64,000 nucleotides of DNA from Nocardioides deserti (GCF_014266025.1 NZ_JACMYC010000001.1:186001-250000); one strand, 5' to 3'. Counted from the stretch's first letter, positions 25,395 through 34,829 are shown. Translations and numbers: made by a program. Notes: generated by a model not told the origin, from the letters alone.

Positions 25395-25799
25395 ATGGGA
25401 ACCGTGGTGGTCGGCTACGTGCCGAAGCCCGAGGGCGAGGCAGCGCTGGCGACGGCGATCGACGAGGCACGACTGCGCGGCGCGAGGCTGGTCGTCGTGA
25501 ACTCCCACCGCGGTGGGCCGGACCTGGACCGCGAGGCCGCCGCGGCCGCCGAGGCCGAGCTGGAGGCCGTCCAGGCGCGGCTCGCCGGGGCCGAGGTCGA
25601 GCACGAGGTGCGGCACCTCATTCGCGGCTTCGAGCCGGCGGAGGACCTGATCAGCATCGCGGAGGCCAACGACGCCGAGCTGATCGTCATCGGCCTGCGC
25701 CGCCGGTCGCCGGTCGGCAAGCTGATCCTCGGCAGCAACGCCCAGCGGATCCTGCTCGACGCCAAGTGCCCGGTGCTCGCTGTCAAGGGCGGTGAGTGA
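25395..25799 (+). CDS. universal stress protein, UspA family
   Basis: 134 residues from ATG 25395. A single Usp domain: GTVVVGYVPKPEGEAAL at the N-terminus, an Asp/Glu-rich helix, ELIVIGLRRRSPVGKLILGSNAQ with the nucleotide-binding G-x-x-G-type loop near residue 100, and CPVLAVK at the end. ATP-binding Usp proteins accumulate under growth arrest. The last 8 bp overlap the following cupin gene, indicating an operon. Confidence 0.93.
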   Translation: MGTVVVGYVPKPEGEAALATAIDEARLRGARLVVVNSHRGGPDLDREAAAAAEAELEAVQARLAGAEVEHEVRHLIRGFEPAEDLISIAEANDAELIVIGLRRRSPVGKLILGSNAQRILLDAKCPVLAVKGGE

Positions 25800-26145
25800 C
25801 GTGCACGCCGCGTCGCTGACCTCGCTGGTCGAGGAGCACCTGGACAAGGCGCGGTCCGCGGATGCCGGCCGCAGCGCCCACACGACGTACGGCGGACAGG
25901 AGCACCGCCTGCGCCAGACGCTCATCGCGCTGGTCGGCGGGCGACGGCTCGGCGAGCACGAGTCACCGGGGGAGGCCACCCTCCAGGTCCTGAGCGGGTC
26001 GGTGCGCCTGCACGCAGGCACCGAGACCTGGGACGGCGCCGAGGGCGACCTGCTGGTCATCCCGTCCGACCGGCACGACCTCGAGGCGCTCACCGACGCC
26101 GTCGTGCTGCTCACCGTCGTCACCGGCACCCGCCCGGCCACCTGA
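25792..26145 (+). CDS. cupin domain protein
   Basis: 117 residues from GTG 25792, overlapping the stress-protein gene by 8 bp. The double-stranded beta-helix shows as TLIALVGGRRLGEHESPGEATLQVLSGSVRL, then GAEGDLLVIPSDRHDLEAL, where the single remaining metal-ligand positions (HES, RHD) are consistent with a metal-binding small cupin. Substrate unknown. The operon with a Usp protein suggests a stress role. Confidence 0.85.
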   Translation: MSDVHAASLTSLVEEHLDKARSADAGRSAHTTYGGQEHRLRQTLIALVGGRRLGEHESPGEATLQVLSGSVRLHAGTETWDGAEGDLLVIPSDRHDLEALTDAVVLLTVVTGTRPAT

Positions 26146-26155
26146 GCGGCTCGGG

Positions 26156-26161
26156 CAGGAT
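26156..26161 (+). promoter_or_regulatory. -10-like element of the HhH-GPD gene, leaderless type
   Basis: CAGGAT ends 6 nt before the ATG at 26168; no ribosome-binding site is seen. Confidence 0.3.
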
Positions 26162-26167
26162 GGGCCC

Positions 26168-26749
26168 ATGTCCAGCACGCCTGCCATCCACATCACCGGG
26201 GACGACACGGCCGACCGCGTCCTGACCGAGGACCCGTTCGCCCTGCTCGTGGGGATGATGCTCGACCAGCAGTACCCGATGGAGCACGCCTTCCGCGGTC
26301 CCGCGAAGGTGCTCGAGCGGTTCGGGACCCTCGAGCCGGCGCGCATCGCCGCCGCCGATCCCGAGGAGTTCGCGGCGCTGTGCTCGACCCCGCCGGCGAT
26401 CCACCGCTTCCCGGGCTCGATGGCCACCCGCCTGCAGGCCCTCGCCGCGCTGGTCGAGGAGAAGTACGACGGACGCACCGAGCGGCTGTGGACCGAGGCG
26501 ACGACCGGCAAGGACCTGCTCAAGCGGGTCCAGGAGCTGCCGGGCTTCGGGAAGCAGAAGGCGCAGATCTTCGTGGCGCTGCTCGCCAAGCAGCTCGGCG
26601 TCCGCCCCGAGGGCTGGGAGCAGGCGGTCGGCGACTACGCGCTCGAGGGCTACCGCTCCGTGGCCGACGTCGTCGACGGCGACTCGCTGCAGAAGGTGCG
26701 CGACTTCAAGAAGGAGAAGAAGGCCGCGGCCAAGGCGAAGGCGGACTGA
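26168..26749 (+). CDS. HhH-GPD base-excision repair-like protein
   Basis: 193 residues. The family is the actinobacterial HhH-GPD group: LLVGMMLDQQYPMEHAFRGP near residue 30, a central helical region, and the helix-hairpin-helix LPGFGKQKAQIFVALLAKQLG near residue 123. The tail is Lys/Ala-rich (KKEKKAAAKAKAD), giving a basic DNA-contacting end. It is expected to act on damaged bases, but the lesion is unknown. The codons of that tail plus the stop form the left half of a 45-bp direct repeat whose second copy lies at 31031-31075, so an element integrated into the 3' end of this gene and kept it intact. A CAGGAT hexamer ends 6 nt before the ATG. Confidence 0.9.
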   Translation: MSSTPAIHITGDDTADRVLTEDPFALLVGMMLDQQYPMEHAFRGPAKVLERFGTLEPARIAAADPEEFAALCSTPPAIHRFPGSMATRLQALAALVEEKYDGRTERLWTEATTGKDLLKRVQELPGFGKQKAQIFVALLAKQLGVRPEGWEQAVGDYALEGYRSVADVVDGDSLQKVRDFKKEKKAAAKAKAD

Positions 26750-26751
26750 CC
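26707..26751. repeat. left attachment-site repeat (attL-like)
   Basis: A 45-bp block covering the last 13 codons, stop codon and two following bases of the HhH-GPD gene. It recurs at 31031-31075 with one mismatch (G at 26729, A at 31053). An integrase remnant lies immediately to its right, the standard arrangement for a site-specifically integrated element. Confidence 0.8.
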
Positions 26752-26769
26752 TGCGGGTCTAGCCATTGC

Positions 26770-27120
26770 GGACCGTCGCAGTCCGCGTGGGCCAAGGCGC
26801 TCCTGCACCTGCTTGACCGACGCGCCCCCCGGCGATCAGCGCCGAGGCGTAGAAGCGCCGCAGGTCGTGCGCGGTGAGGTCGACGCCGGCCGCCCGAGCC
26901 GCTGCCTCGGCGACGGTGCGCCAGCGGCGGTACAGCAGCGGCTCGCCGACCTCGTCGGTGAAGAGCGTGCCTTCGCTCGGGAACGCCGCGAGGGGGCCAC
27001 CAGCGCGTCAACGACCACGGAGCCGACCGGGACGACCCAGCGGGCCTTGCGGGACTTCACCGGGCCGACGGGGCCGTCCTGCTGTCGCTGCCTTACGCCG
27101 CCACCGCCACCGTCACCTAG
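26770..27120 (-). pseudogene. frameshifted tyrosine recombinase (integrase) fragment
   Basis: The leftward strand encodes the C-terminal catalytic part of a phage-type integrase spread over several frames. From about 27060 it reads VKSRKARWVVPVGSVVVDALV; a one-base loss in a C run near 26990 shifts to LAAFPSEGTLFTDEVGEP, LLYRRWRTVAEAAARAAG and LTAHDLRRFYASALIAGG. Further shifts near 26830 give SVKQVQERLG and LGHADCD. HDLRR and LGH are the conserved Arg/His boxes of tyrosine recombinases. The N-terminal half and the catalytic Tyr are missing. It is therefore dead, and adjacent to attL. Confidence 0.8.
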
Positions 27121-27168
27121 CCGCAGGTGACGGGGGCGGCGTCGCGCTGTTCTCCTCCGGTGCGGAGG

Positions 27169-28317
27169 TCAGCCGATCGACAGCGGAGCTTCGAACTGCC
27201 CTGCTCCAGCGAGCGCCGGCAGGCCGAGGCTCGCGGCGGTCGCGCTGCGCAGCTTGTAGCCGTGTCGAGTTCCGGCGCTCGTCCCGCAGCCAGGGTTGTC
27301 GATCGTGGCTGCCGTGAGCGCCTCGTTCGCCGACGTCATGGCACCGGCGCTGACGTCAGGGACAGCGAAGGTCTTGGGCGTGCCGAGGTAGACGACCGAC
27401 TTCGCGAAGACGGTGGAGGGGTCGTCAGACCCGGCGTTGAGGTAAGCAGTCCCCGTGCAGGACGCGCCTGTGTAGTAGGCCTGCGCGGGGTACATCGAGC
27501 CGTCCCAGCCCAGGTCGAGAAGGTAGCCGGCCGAGGTCAGCACGGTGACGCCGCCCTGATACATGCCAACGGAGGTCCCGATGAGGTCACCACTGCCGTC
27601 GCGGATCTGGTAGCCGCCGGTGCCGGCAGGGCCTTGCGGACCCGTAGCGCCGGTGTCGCCCTTCGGACCGGCAGGGCCAACCGGGCCGGCCGGACCCTGC
27701 AGGCCAATCGGGCCGGTAGCGCCGGTGTCGCCCTTCGGACCGGCGGGCCCCACGGGGCCCACTGCCCCCGCGGCGCCATCCTTGCCGTCGACCCCGTCCT
27801 TGCCATCGACCCCATCCAGGCCGTCCACGCCATCAAGCCCAGGGAGTCCCTGGGGTCCGATCGCGCCCAACAACCCCTGCAGCCCGATGGGGCCCTGCGG
27901 GCCCGTCTCGCCGTCCTTGCCGGCAGCGCCTTGCGGACCGATCGGGCCGTGCGGACCAGCAGGTCCCGCCGACCCAACCGGGCCCACTGCCCCAGCAGCG
28001 CCGTCCTTGCCGTCGACGCCGTCCTTACCGTCCGCACCTGCGACGCCGTCCAGGCCGGGCAGGCCGTCCTCGCCGGGCTCACCCTCCTGGTTCCACGAGA
28101 TACGACGCTCGCGCTTCGACCACGCGGCGTTGACCCGGCACGGCGCGTTCTTGGTTTCGATGCGGAGGTTGCCGGTCGCCACGGCGTAGCAGCCGTCGAT
28201 GACCTTGGCCTCCGCCTTCTTGCCTGTCGCGGCGTAGGCGCCGCCGACAGCTGCGGTGAGCGCGACAGCGGCGACCGCGACACCGGCGGCGCGCGAGCGA
28301 TTGATGCGAGAGAACAC
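27169..28317 (-). CDS. collagen-like exported protein
   Basis: About 382 residues from GTG 28315-28317 (an ATG at 28371 would add 18 residues). The N-terminus is a signal peptide or signal anchor ([25 protein letters not shown]). A short domain with a Cys pair ([19 protein letters not shown]) is followed by about 50 Gly-x-y triplets with collagen-like composition ([33 protein letters not shown]), interrupted only slightly. The C-terminal 140 residues form a globular domain with Cys pairs ([19 protein letters not shown]). Bacterial collagen-like proteins trimerise and act as surface stalks or adhesins. It sits inside the integrated element and is probably cargo. Confidence 0.82.
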   Translation of the reverse strand: MFSRINRSRAAGVAVAAVALTAAVGGAYAATGKKAEAKVIDGCYAVATGNLRIETKNAPCRVNAAWSKRERRISWNQEGEPGEDGLPGLDGVAGADGKDGVDGKDGAAGAVGPVGSAGPAGPHGPIGPQGAAGKDGETGPQGPIGLQGLLGAIGPQGLPGLDGVDGLDGVDGKDGVDGKDGAAGAVGPVGPAGPKGDTGATGPIGLQGPAGPVGPAGPKGDTGATGPQGPAGTGGYQIRDGSGDLIGTSVGMYQGGVTVLTSAGYLLDLGWDGSMYPAQAYYTGASCTGTAYLNAGSDDPSTVFAKSVVYLGTPKTFAVPDVSAGAMTSANEALTAATIDNPGCGTSAGTRHGYKLRSATAASLGLPALAGAGQFEAPLSIG

Positions 28318-29146
28318 AGGTGGCCCTTCGGGTCCGACGGGTACGACGAGTACGACGGCTGAGCGTCCCACCCCGATGGGCGAGCGCGCAGGCGTTCGAC
28401 CGAATGCCCCGGACAGCCCGGCCGCGTCGGCAGGTTCGCCGCGGCCGGCGAATCGTCGGTGGCGCGGGCTCCCCCAGATGCCTCCGTGCCGAAGCCGACC
28501 GGGAGTATCCGGACCCGCAGCCAGGTCGGATCAGGTCCGAGCCCGCAGGACCTGATGGCCCGCCAGCTGACGCGATCTAGCGCGTACCGTCGACCCTGTC
28601 GGTGCAGCCACCCAGCCGGGGTGCCCTTGACCTACTCGCGGACACCACGCGCGGTGAGGGCCGACACCGCCGACCCGGATCTGCATGGGACCCGGGCCGG
28701 CGGCACGCATCAGGTACCCGCCACCTGCGGACTCGGACCGGTGGGCGGCCGGGCCACCGGCTCTGGGGGGATCAACTGCCGCTGACCCGGCCGCCGAGCG
28801 TCCTGGTCACCCAGCGGCTCCGTGACCTATCCCTCCCCAGCCGTTGGACGTCTGACGAACGGGCACAGGACGAGGTCGTACGCCCTCGGAATCCCGGGCT
28901 TGTCGGCCGCGCCTGGGAGGAGCGGCCGGCGAGCGGGGCGCGGACCGATTGCGAGGCCGGCCCAAGTCCCACTGCCAAGTCCCACTGCCAAGGCCCGGGG
29001 CCGGCGGACCCGAAGCGACGTGGGCCCGCCCGCGATGGTCCCCCATGTTGCCCTCGGTGATACGTCGTCACCGAGAGGTCGGCCGTCCGACCTGGAAGCG
29101 GTCCTTACTAGGATCGTCCGCCGTGCGCGTCGTCCCTGTCCTCACC
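28318..29146. other. intergenic stretch of the integrated element
   Basis: About 830 bases without a convincing gene. It holds a 13-bp tandem duplication (CCAAGTCCCACTG at 28962-28974 and 28975-28987). Open frames here have poor codon structure. It may be decayed element DNA. Confidence 0.45.
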
Positions 29147-29317
29147 ATGCACCGCCAGATCCCACACGAGCTGGTCGACACCGTGCTCACCGGGGTCGAG
29201 GCAGCGCTCCTCGATGCAGGGGCGAGCAGGGTATGGATCGACTCGAGCGTCTCTCCGGACGCGGTGGTGATGGCCGAGCTCCCGGAGCGGGCCGTTCAGG
29301 CGCCGGCCGCGGGCTAG
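29147..29317 (+). CDS. small hypothetical protein
   Basis: 56 residues from ATG 29147 (GTG 29123 would add eight). The sequence HELVDTVLTGVEAALLDAG and VWIDSSVSPDAVVMAELPE has the composition of a real soluble protein and ends at a clean stop. A TAGGAT-like hexamer lies just upstream (29109-29114). No family was recognised. It is overlapped on the other strand by another small frame (29187-29486). Confidence 0.35.
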   Translation: MHRQIPHELVDTVLTGVEAALLDAGASRVWIDSSVSPDAVVMAELPERAVQAPAAG

Positions 29318-29486
29318 GACGCTGCCGCCTCACCCGTCGCTTCGTCGAGCCAGGTGGCCTGAGGTCCGGCTCCCACGCCAGCGCCTGCTCGACGTGCTCC
29401 GCGCACGCCAGCAGGTCGACCGGGTCCACAGGCACGAGCGCGACCGCCGCTGACGGGCAGTCGTTGCCGTACTCGCACTCGGCCAT
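29187..29486 (-). CDS. possible small Cys-containing protein
   Basis: 99 residues from ATG 29484-29486. The first half looks coding: MAECEYGNDCPSAAVALVPV, then DPVDLLACAEHVEQALAWEPDL, with three Cys and one His that could bind zinc. The second half is a low-complexity Arg/Pro tail that overlaps the 29147-29317 gene in antisense, so the true 3' end may have been lost by a frameshift. Function unknown. Confidence 0.3.
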   Translation of the reverse strand: MAECEYGNDCPSAAVALVPVDPVDLLACAEHVEQALAWEPDLRPPGSTKRRVRRQRPSPRPAPERPAPGARPSPPRPERRSSRSIPCSPLHRGALPRPR

Positions 29487-29774
29487 GCGTCCCACGCAGC
29501 GCGCGTGGTGAGCCCGGCGGATCCGGTGAGCCCTGGCTGCTGCCGGCCGCCGAGCTGCACCCGCCTCCGTGATCGGCGGGCCCCAGGCCAATCCCGGGGA
29601 GCCGCGCCTGGCTTGAGTCTGGGAACAAGCAGTGCCCGCTCGAGTGCGCCCGGCGTCCCGGTTGGGCGCGCATCGTCCACATGAGGTAGTGCCCAGGCGC
29701 CGGGCCACCAGGTCGCGTCGGACTCACCTGTTCGGGCGGTATTCCTGCTGCCCGGTGACGGGCAAGGACCTGAC
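29318..29774. other. sparsely coding stretch upstream of the LuxR-type gene
   Basis: Contains the coding-like half of the small leftward frame (to 29486) and the LuxR gene's control region; apart from that nothing recognisable. Confidence 0.35.
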
Positions 29775-30371
29775 ATGGACCAACCCACCCGCATCGGGGT
29801 CCTGAGCGGGTTCGAGATCATCCGCACCGCACTCGCCACGCTCCTCCACGACCACGTCGTCGTCGAACTCGACGCGCCGCCCTGGCCCGCCGATCTCGAC
29901 CTGGTCGTGTTCGACCGACACGCCTGCGCTACCCAGCGCCACGCACTGACCGCCGCCCATGGCCTCGTCCGCCTCGCGCTTCTGGACGACCAACGCGCCG
30001 GCGGGCCGCCCACCCTGGCGCAAACGTTCGCGACCGGCGGCGTCATCCCAGCAGCAGCGTCGAACCACGAGATCCGCGACGCCATTCTGCGCGCCGCCCG
30101 TGAGGAGGACCTGACCGTTGCCGACAACCACAGCCAGTTCGACCCCGCCTTGCGGCTGAGCGGCCAGGAGGAACGGACGCTTCGACTCGTCGCTGCGGGT
30201 CTGTCCAACGTCCAGATCGCCACGGAGATGCTCATCGGCGTCAACACCGTCAAGGTCTACGTCCGGCAGGCCTACCGGAAGATCGGCGTGGTACGACGCA
30301 GCCAAGCGGTCGCGTGGGTCTACGGCCAACAGCGGCACAGCAGGACGGTCGAACCCGAGGCCTCGGTCTAG
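29775..30371 (+). CDS. LuxR-type regulator with degenerate receiver domain
   Basis: 198 residues from ATG 29775. The N-terminal 110 residues have a response-regulator-like fold: RIGVLSGFEIIRTALATLL, DLVVFDRHA with Asp47 at the phosphorylation position. The acidic pair after the first strand is missing and the conserved Lys is replaced (GGVIPAAA), so canonical phosphorylation is doubtful. Residues about 125-185 are a LuxR helix-turn-helix (LSGQEERTLRLVAAGLSNVQ, IATEMLIGVNTVKVYVRQAY). It lies within the integrated element and converges with a small gene, overlapping it by 4 bp. It may control the element's own genes. Confidence 0.82.
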   Translation: MDQPTRIGVLSGFEIIRTALATLLHDHVVVELDAPPWPADLDLVVFDRHACATQRHALTAAHGLVRLALLDDQRAGGPPTLAQTFATGGVIPAAASNHEIRDAILRAAREEDLTVADNHSQFDPALRLSGQEERTLRLVAAGLSNVQIATEMLIGVNTVKVYVRQAYRKIGVVRRSQAVAWVYGQQRHSRTVEPEASV

Positions 30372-30607
30372 CGGGCGATCGGCGGCAGCAGCGGCGCCAT
30401 CGGCAGCAGGCACGCCTCCCGCACCCACTTCGTCTCCACGCTCCACGGCAGCTCCCCGCCGCCGACAGCGAACGTCACCAGGCCCTCCCACCGAGGCTCA
30501 GGGTGACCATCGACCTGACGCCACTCGAGCAAGATCCCCGGCGAGACCGGCCCGGCGAACTTCGTCGACTCGTCCACCCACACCGGCGTCGGCCGGCTCA
30601 CGTCCAT
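30368..30607 (-). CDS. small hypothetical protein of the integrated element
   Basis: 79 residues from ATG 30605-30607 (an ATG at 30631 is also possible). The protein is compact with many Trp residues (VWVDESTKFAGPVSPGILLE, WRQVDGHPEPRWEGLVTFAV, LPWSVETKWVREA), which is not random coding. No transmembrane helix or known motif is seen. It resembles small proteins carried by actinobacterial conjugative or phage-like elements, but I cannot name a family. Its stop overlaps the LuxR-type gene end. Confidence 0.5.
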   Translation of the reverse strand: MDVSRPTPVWVDESTKFAGPVSPGILLEWRQVDGHPEPRWEGLVTFAVGGGELPWSVETKWVREACLLPMAPLLPPIAR

Positions 30608-31030
30608 CCGGTCCCGGTTGCTCGCGCCCATGCGGCGGAGTGCACCACCGGCCGCCGACACAAGGGCGACGGCTAGCGGCGAGCCAGGTGTTCGTCAGTT
30701 CCGACGCGACGCCCCGCGGCGGAGAGCCACTTGCGTTCGAGCTTCCTCCGATTCGGCTCGGCCGCCTGCCTAGCTGTGATGCCCAGCACGCGCTGGCTAC
30801 CCCGCCGCGCGTCGTTGGATGATGTGGTCTTGGTTCTTCGTGCCTCCGTTGCACGTGGTTCCTGGGCCCTCGTCGGTGTTCCCGCGCAGGCGGGGGCTGC
30901 TTGATGGGAGTCGGCGGACAGTCCGCAAGACGTCCGCCGACCTCAACGGCGATCACCGGTCTCCGTGGCGTTCGTTCAGGTCAGCGCACGGCGGCCCTCG
31001 GCAGCCATCAGCAGCCACCACACGGGCCGC
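30608..31030. other. right end of the integrated element, no gene seen
   Basis: 423 bases up to the right attachment repeat. It contains a perfect 10-bp inverted repeat (GTCGGCGGAC at 30910-30919 and GTCCGCCGAC at 30932-30941, 12-nt loop) and a single palindromic segment at about 30877-30900 that resembles one CRISPR type I-E repeat without any array. Confidence 0.45.
30910..30941. repeat. inverted repeat near the right attachment site
   Basis: GTCGGCGGAC and GTCCGCCGAC flank a 12-nt loop, about 90 bp before the right attachment repeat. It could be a recombinase-arm or excision-factor binding site, or a terminator. Confidence 0.4.
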
Positions 31031-31075
31031 CAAGAAGGAGAAGAAGGCCGCGACCAAGGCGAAGGCGGACTGACC
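31031..31075. repeat. right attachment-site repeat (attR-like)
   Basis: Second copy of the 45-bp block from the 3' end of the HhH-GPD gene (one mismatch, A31053). It is not preceded by the rest of that gene. A perfect terminator hairpin follows 14 bp later, as would be expected for the original gene end. Confidence 0.8.
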
Positions 31076-31089
31076 GACCCCGAAGACGC

Positions 31090-31125
31090 AGGACCGCCCT
31101 CGACGCGTGCGTCGAGGGCGGTCCT
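31090..31125. terminator. presumed original HhH-GPD terminator
   Basis: A perfect 17-bp inverted repeat (AGGACCGCCCTCGACGC / GCGTCGAGGGCGGTCCT) with a 2-nt loop. It follows the right attachment repeat and also faces the 3' end of the leftward gene at 31144, so it can serve both directions. Confidence 0.75.
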
Positions 31126-31143
31126 GGTGGTGCAAGGGCGGGC

Positions 31144-31431
31144 TCAGGCCTGGTGGCTGGCTCGGCCGTCCTGGTCGTCGTCGTAGAAGTCGCGGCTGCC
31201 GGACTTCGCGAGGCCGCGGCTCACCATGTAGCCGATGGTCAGCAGGGTGACGTAGAACCACGCCTCCTGGGCGCCGAAGTCCGAGGCGTCGACCACCGCG
31301 GAGGCGATGAGCACGCCGATGACGGCCGCGACGTAGGCGATGAGCTCGGTCGTCTTGACCGAGGCCTTCGTCTCGGTGCTGATCCGGCGGCGGGTCGGGT
31401 AGGTGGTGGCGTCGTGTGTGTGTGCAGACAT
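31144..31431 (-). CDS. small two-helix membrane protein
   Basis: 95 residues from ATG 31429-31431, with AAGGAG 8 nt upstream. After a His/Thr-rich start, two transmembrane helices are visible (TTELIAYVAAVIGVLIASAV and EAWFYVTLLTIGYMVSRGLA), with a short acidic tail (SRDFYDDDQDGR). Conserved small actinobacterial membrane protein of unknown function. It lies just outside the integrated element and is divergent from sigA. Confidence 0.72.
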   Translation of the reverse strand: MSAHTHDATTYPTRRRISTETKASVKTTELIAYVAAVIGVLIASAVVDASDFGAQEAWFYVTLLTIGYMVSRGLAKSGSRDFYDDDQDGRASHQA

Positions 31432-31797
31432 GCGTGTGCTCCTTGAGGGTGTGCCGCCGGACTGCTGACCCCATGACGTTCGGCAACCGGCTGGGCACTT
31501 CGGGGGAAGTCGCCGGAGCGACTGGTCCTTCGGTGCCCGCCCTCCGCGCCGGGCCTCCCACCCATCAGGGTGAACAGGTGTGCGCCCGCCCACAACCCCG
31601 GGCCCGCCAGCGGCGGCACGTCGGCCGGCGCTCTGGACCACCGGGCCGAGTTCGCGGCCGGAGAGGGTGCTGATGCCGCACCCTCACCGACCCCGTGGCA
31701 GAATGAGAACCGCGGCTCTTGACATGTGCGGGCTTTGTTGCGCCCGAGAGTCGCCTCGCCGTTAGTTTCACCAGTCTGTTGTTGACGAGAGGTGTTC
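31432..31797. other. sigA control region
   Basis: 366 bases between a leftward membrane-protein gene and sigA. A perfect TTGACA is present at 31719-31724, but no matching -10 at 16-19 nt is clear. GAGAGG at 31785-31790 is the probable sigA ribosome-binding site. No gene is seen. Confidence 0.4.
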
Positions 31798-33297
<1,500 letters not shown>

Positions 33298-33324
33298 CCG
33301 GCCCAGCCGGCGTACGCCGGAACC

Positions 33325-33365
33325 GACCGAGCCCCGTACCTCGCCCGAGGTCGCGGGGCTCGGTC
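33325..33365 (+). terminator. sigA terminator
   Basis: GACCGAGCCCCG (33325-33336) pairs with CGGGGCTCGGTC (33354-33365), with an inner ACCTCG/CGAGGT stem, 27 nt after the sigA stop. Confidence 0.8.
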
Positions 33366-33447
33366 GTCCCTGGACGCGTAGGGGTCGCGGACGTCATGCG
33401 GACGGTGCGACCGGCGGCTCCGTCCGCAGGACGTCCGGGGTGGGCGG

Positions 33448-34293
33448 TCAGCCGCCGGCGACCAGCACGACGGCGGCTGCGCAGAGGGCCAGGCCGACGG
33501 CCTGGCCGCGGTGGACGGTCTCGCGGAGGACGAGCGCGGCCAGGAGGACGGTCACGGCGGGGTAGAGCGAGGTCAGGACGGCGGCGACCGCGAGCAGGTC
33601 CTCGCGAGTGGCCAGCAGGAACAGCCCGGTGGCGGTGGCGCCCAGCAGGCCGCTGACCACTCCCAGCGCGGCGCCGCGCTCACGCGGGACCCACGGAACA
33701 CGCACCAGGACCGCCACGGCGACGATCGCCAGGCCGGCGACACCCTGGTTGACCGCCAGGGGGAGCAGTCCGGCGCCCTCTCGGACCTCCGCGAGCGCGG
33801 CGAACATCGCGCCGAAGCCCAGCCCGGCGAGCACGCCGTCGGCCAGTCCGGACGACCGTGGGGCAGGGCGGCCGTCCACGGCGACGCCGGCCGGCTGCCG
33901 GGCGACCAGCCAGATCGCTGGCAGGGCGGCGAGGAAGCCGAGCCAGACCAGCAGGCTCGGGCGCTCACCGGCCAGGAGCCCGACGACGACCGGCACGAGG
34001 GTGGCGCCGACGCCGGAGACCGGCGCGACGACACCCATCCGTCCGGACGAGAGCCCGCGGTAGAGGAACGCGGTGCCGAGCCCGTTGCCGATCCCGCCGA
34101 GGACTGCCCAGCCGAGGTCGGCGCCGGTGGGGGAGCCGTCGACGACTGTGGCGAGAGCGAGGACGGCGGTCGCGCCGGCGAGCTGGGCGGTGAAGGCCAC
34201 GGCCCACGCGGTGGCCCGCTGCGAGGCGAAGCCGCCCACGAAGTCGCCGAGGCCGTAGGTGAGCGCGGCCCCGAGCGCCAGGAGGGCGCCCAT
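33448..34293 (-). CDS. DMT/EamA-family transporter
   Basis: 281 residues from ATG 34291-34293. Ten hydrophobic segments in two EamA halves are visible: GALLALGAALTYGLGDFVGG at the start, GIGNGLGTAFLYRGLSSGRM at the end of the first half, and LLAVAAVLTSLYPAVTVLLA then GQAVGLALCAAAVVLVAGG at the C-terminus. Such drug/metabolite transporters export amino acids or small metabolites; the substrate is unknown. The start overlaps the stop of the DUF456 gene (ATGA). Confidence 0.9.
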   Translation of the reverse strand: MGALLALGAALTYGLGDFVGGFASQRATAWAVAFTAQLAGATAVLALATVVDGSPTGADLGWAVLGGIGNGLGTAFLYRGLSSGRMGVVAPVSGVGATLVPVVVGLLAGERPSLLVWLGFLAALPAIWLVARQPAGVAVDGRPAPRSSGLADGVLAGLGFGAMFAALAEVREGAGLLPLAVNQGVAGLAIVAVAVLVRVPWVPRERGAALGVVSGLLGATATGLFLLATREDLLAVAAVLTSLYPAVTVLLAALVLRETVHRGQAVGLALCAAAVVLVAGG

Positions 34294-34769
34294 CAGGTGA
34301 CGACGACGCCGACGGTCCAGGTGGCCGCCGCGAGGAGCGCGGCGAGCAGCTCGATGAGGATGCTGAGCCCGGCGGCCTTGAGCGCGTGCACCGTCGACGG
34401 CCACGCCGCGCGGGCACCGAGCCGCCGGTGCTCGGCGAGGTAGACGCCGAGCACGAAGCCGAGGAGCAGGCCCGCCACGGGGACGACGAAGAAGCCGACG
34501 AAGCCGAGCACGCCGCCGACCACCAGCGTCGAGCTCGGGATGCCGGCGTCCTGCAGGCGGCGGCCCGGCACGGCGTACTTGACCACCGCACCCAGCGCGA
34601 GGACGACGGTGGCCACCGCGAACACCGTCCACGCGGTGCTGCCGCCGACGTCGACGGCCCAGACCAGAACTGCGGCGAGGACGAGCAGGGTGCCGGGGAG
34701 GACGGGGACGAGCACGCCGACGATGCCGATCGCGATCGCGACGGCGACGAGGACCTCGAGCAGGCTCAC
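34293..34769 (-). CDS. DUF456 membrane protein
   Basis: 158 residues. Four or five transmembrane helices with the DUF456 pattern: VLVAVAIAIGIVGVLVPVLP, GTLLVLAAVLVWAV, a Gly-rich GGVLGFVGFFVVPVAGLLLG hairpin that could be a re-entrant loop, and a C-terminal helix pair. The family is of unknown function. It is first in an operon with the DMT transporter. Confidence 0.88.
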   Translation of the reverse strand: MSLLEVLVAVAIAIGIVGVLVPVLPGTLLVLAAVLVWAVDVGGSTAWTVFAVATVVLALGAVVKYAVPGRRLQDAGIPSSTLVVGGVLGFVGFFVVPVAGLLLGFVLGVYLAEHRRLGARAAWPSTVHALKAAGLSILIELLAALLAAATWTVGVVVT

Positions 34770-34829
34770 GGCGTCAGCCTGTCACGGTGGGTGGTCTGGT
34801 CCGGCCGCGGTGGCCGGGGTGGAAATGGC

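Noticed and set aside
29330..30253. A 307-residue leftward frame across the LuxR-type gene
   Set aside because: Opposes a gene with a clear helix-turn-helix; Ser/Arg-rich composition typical of shadows.
30877..30900. A single palindromic stretch resembling one type I-E CRISPR repeat (GTGTTCCCGCGCAGGCGGGG)
   Set aside because: One base shorter than usual repeats, no second copy at a spacer's distance and no cas gene in the window.
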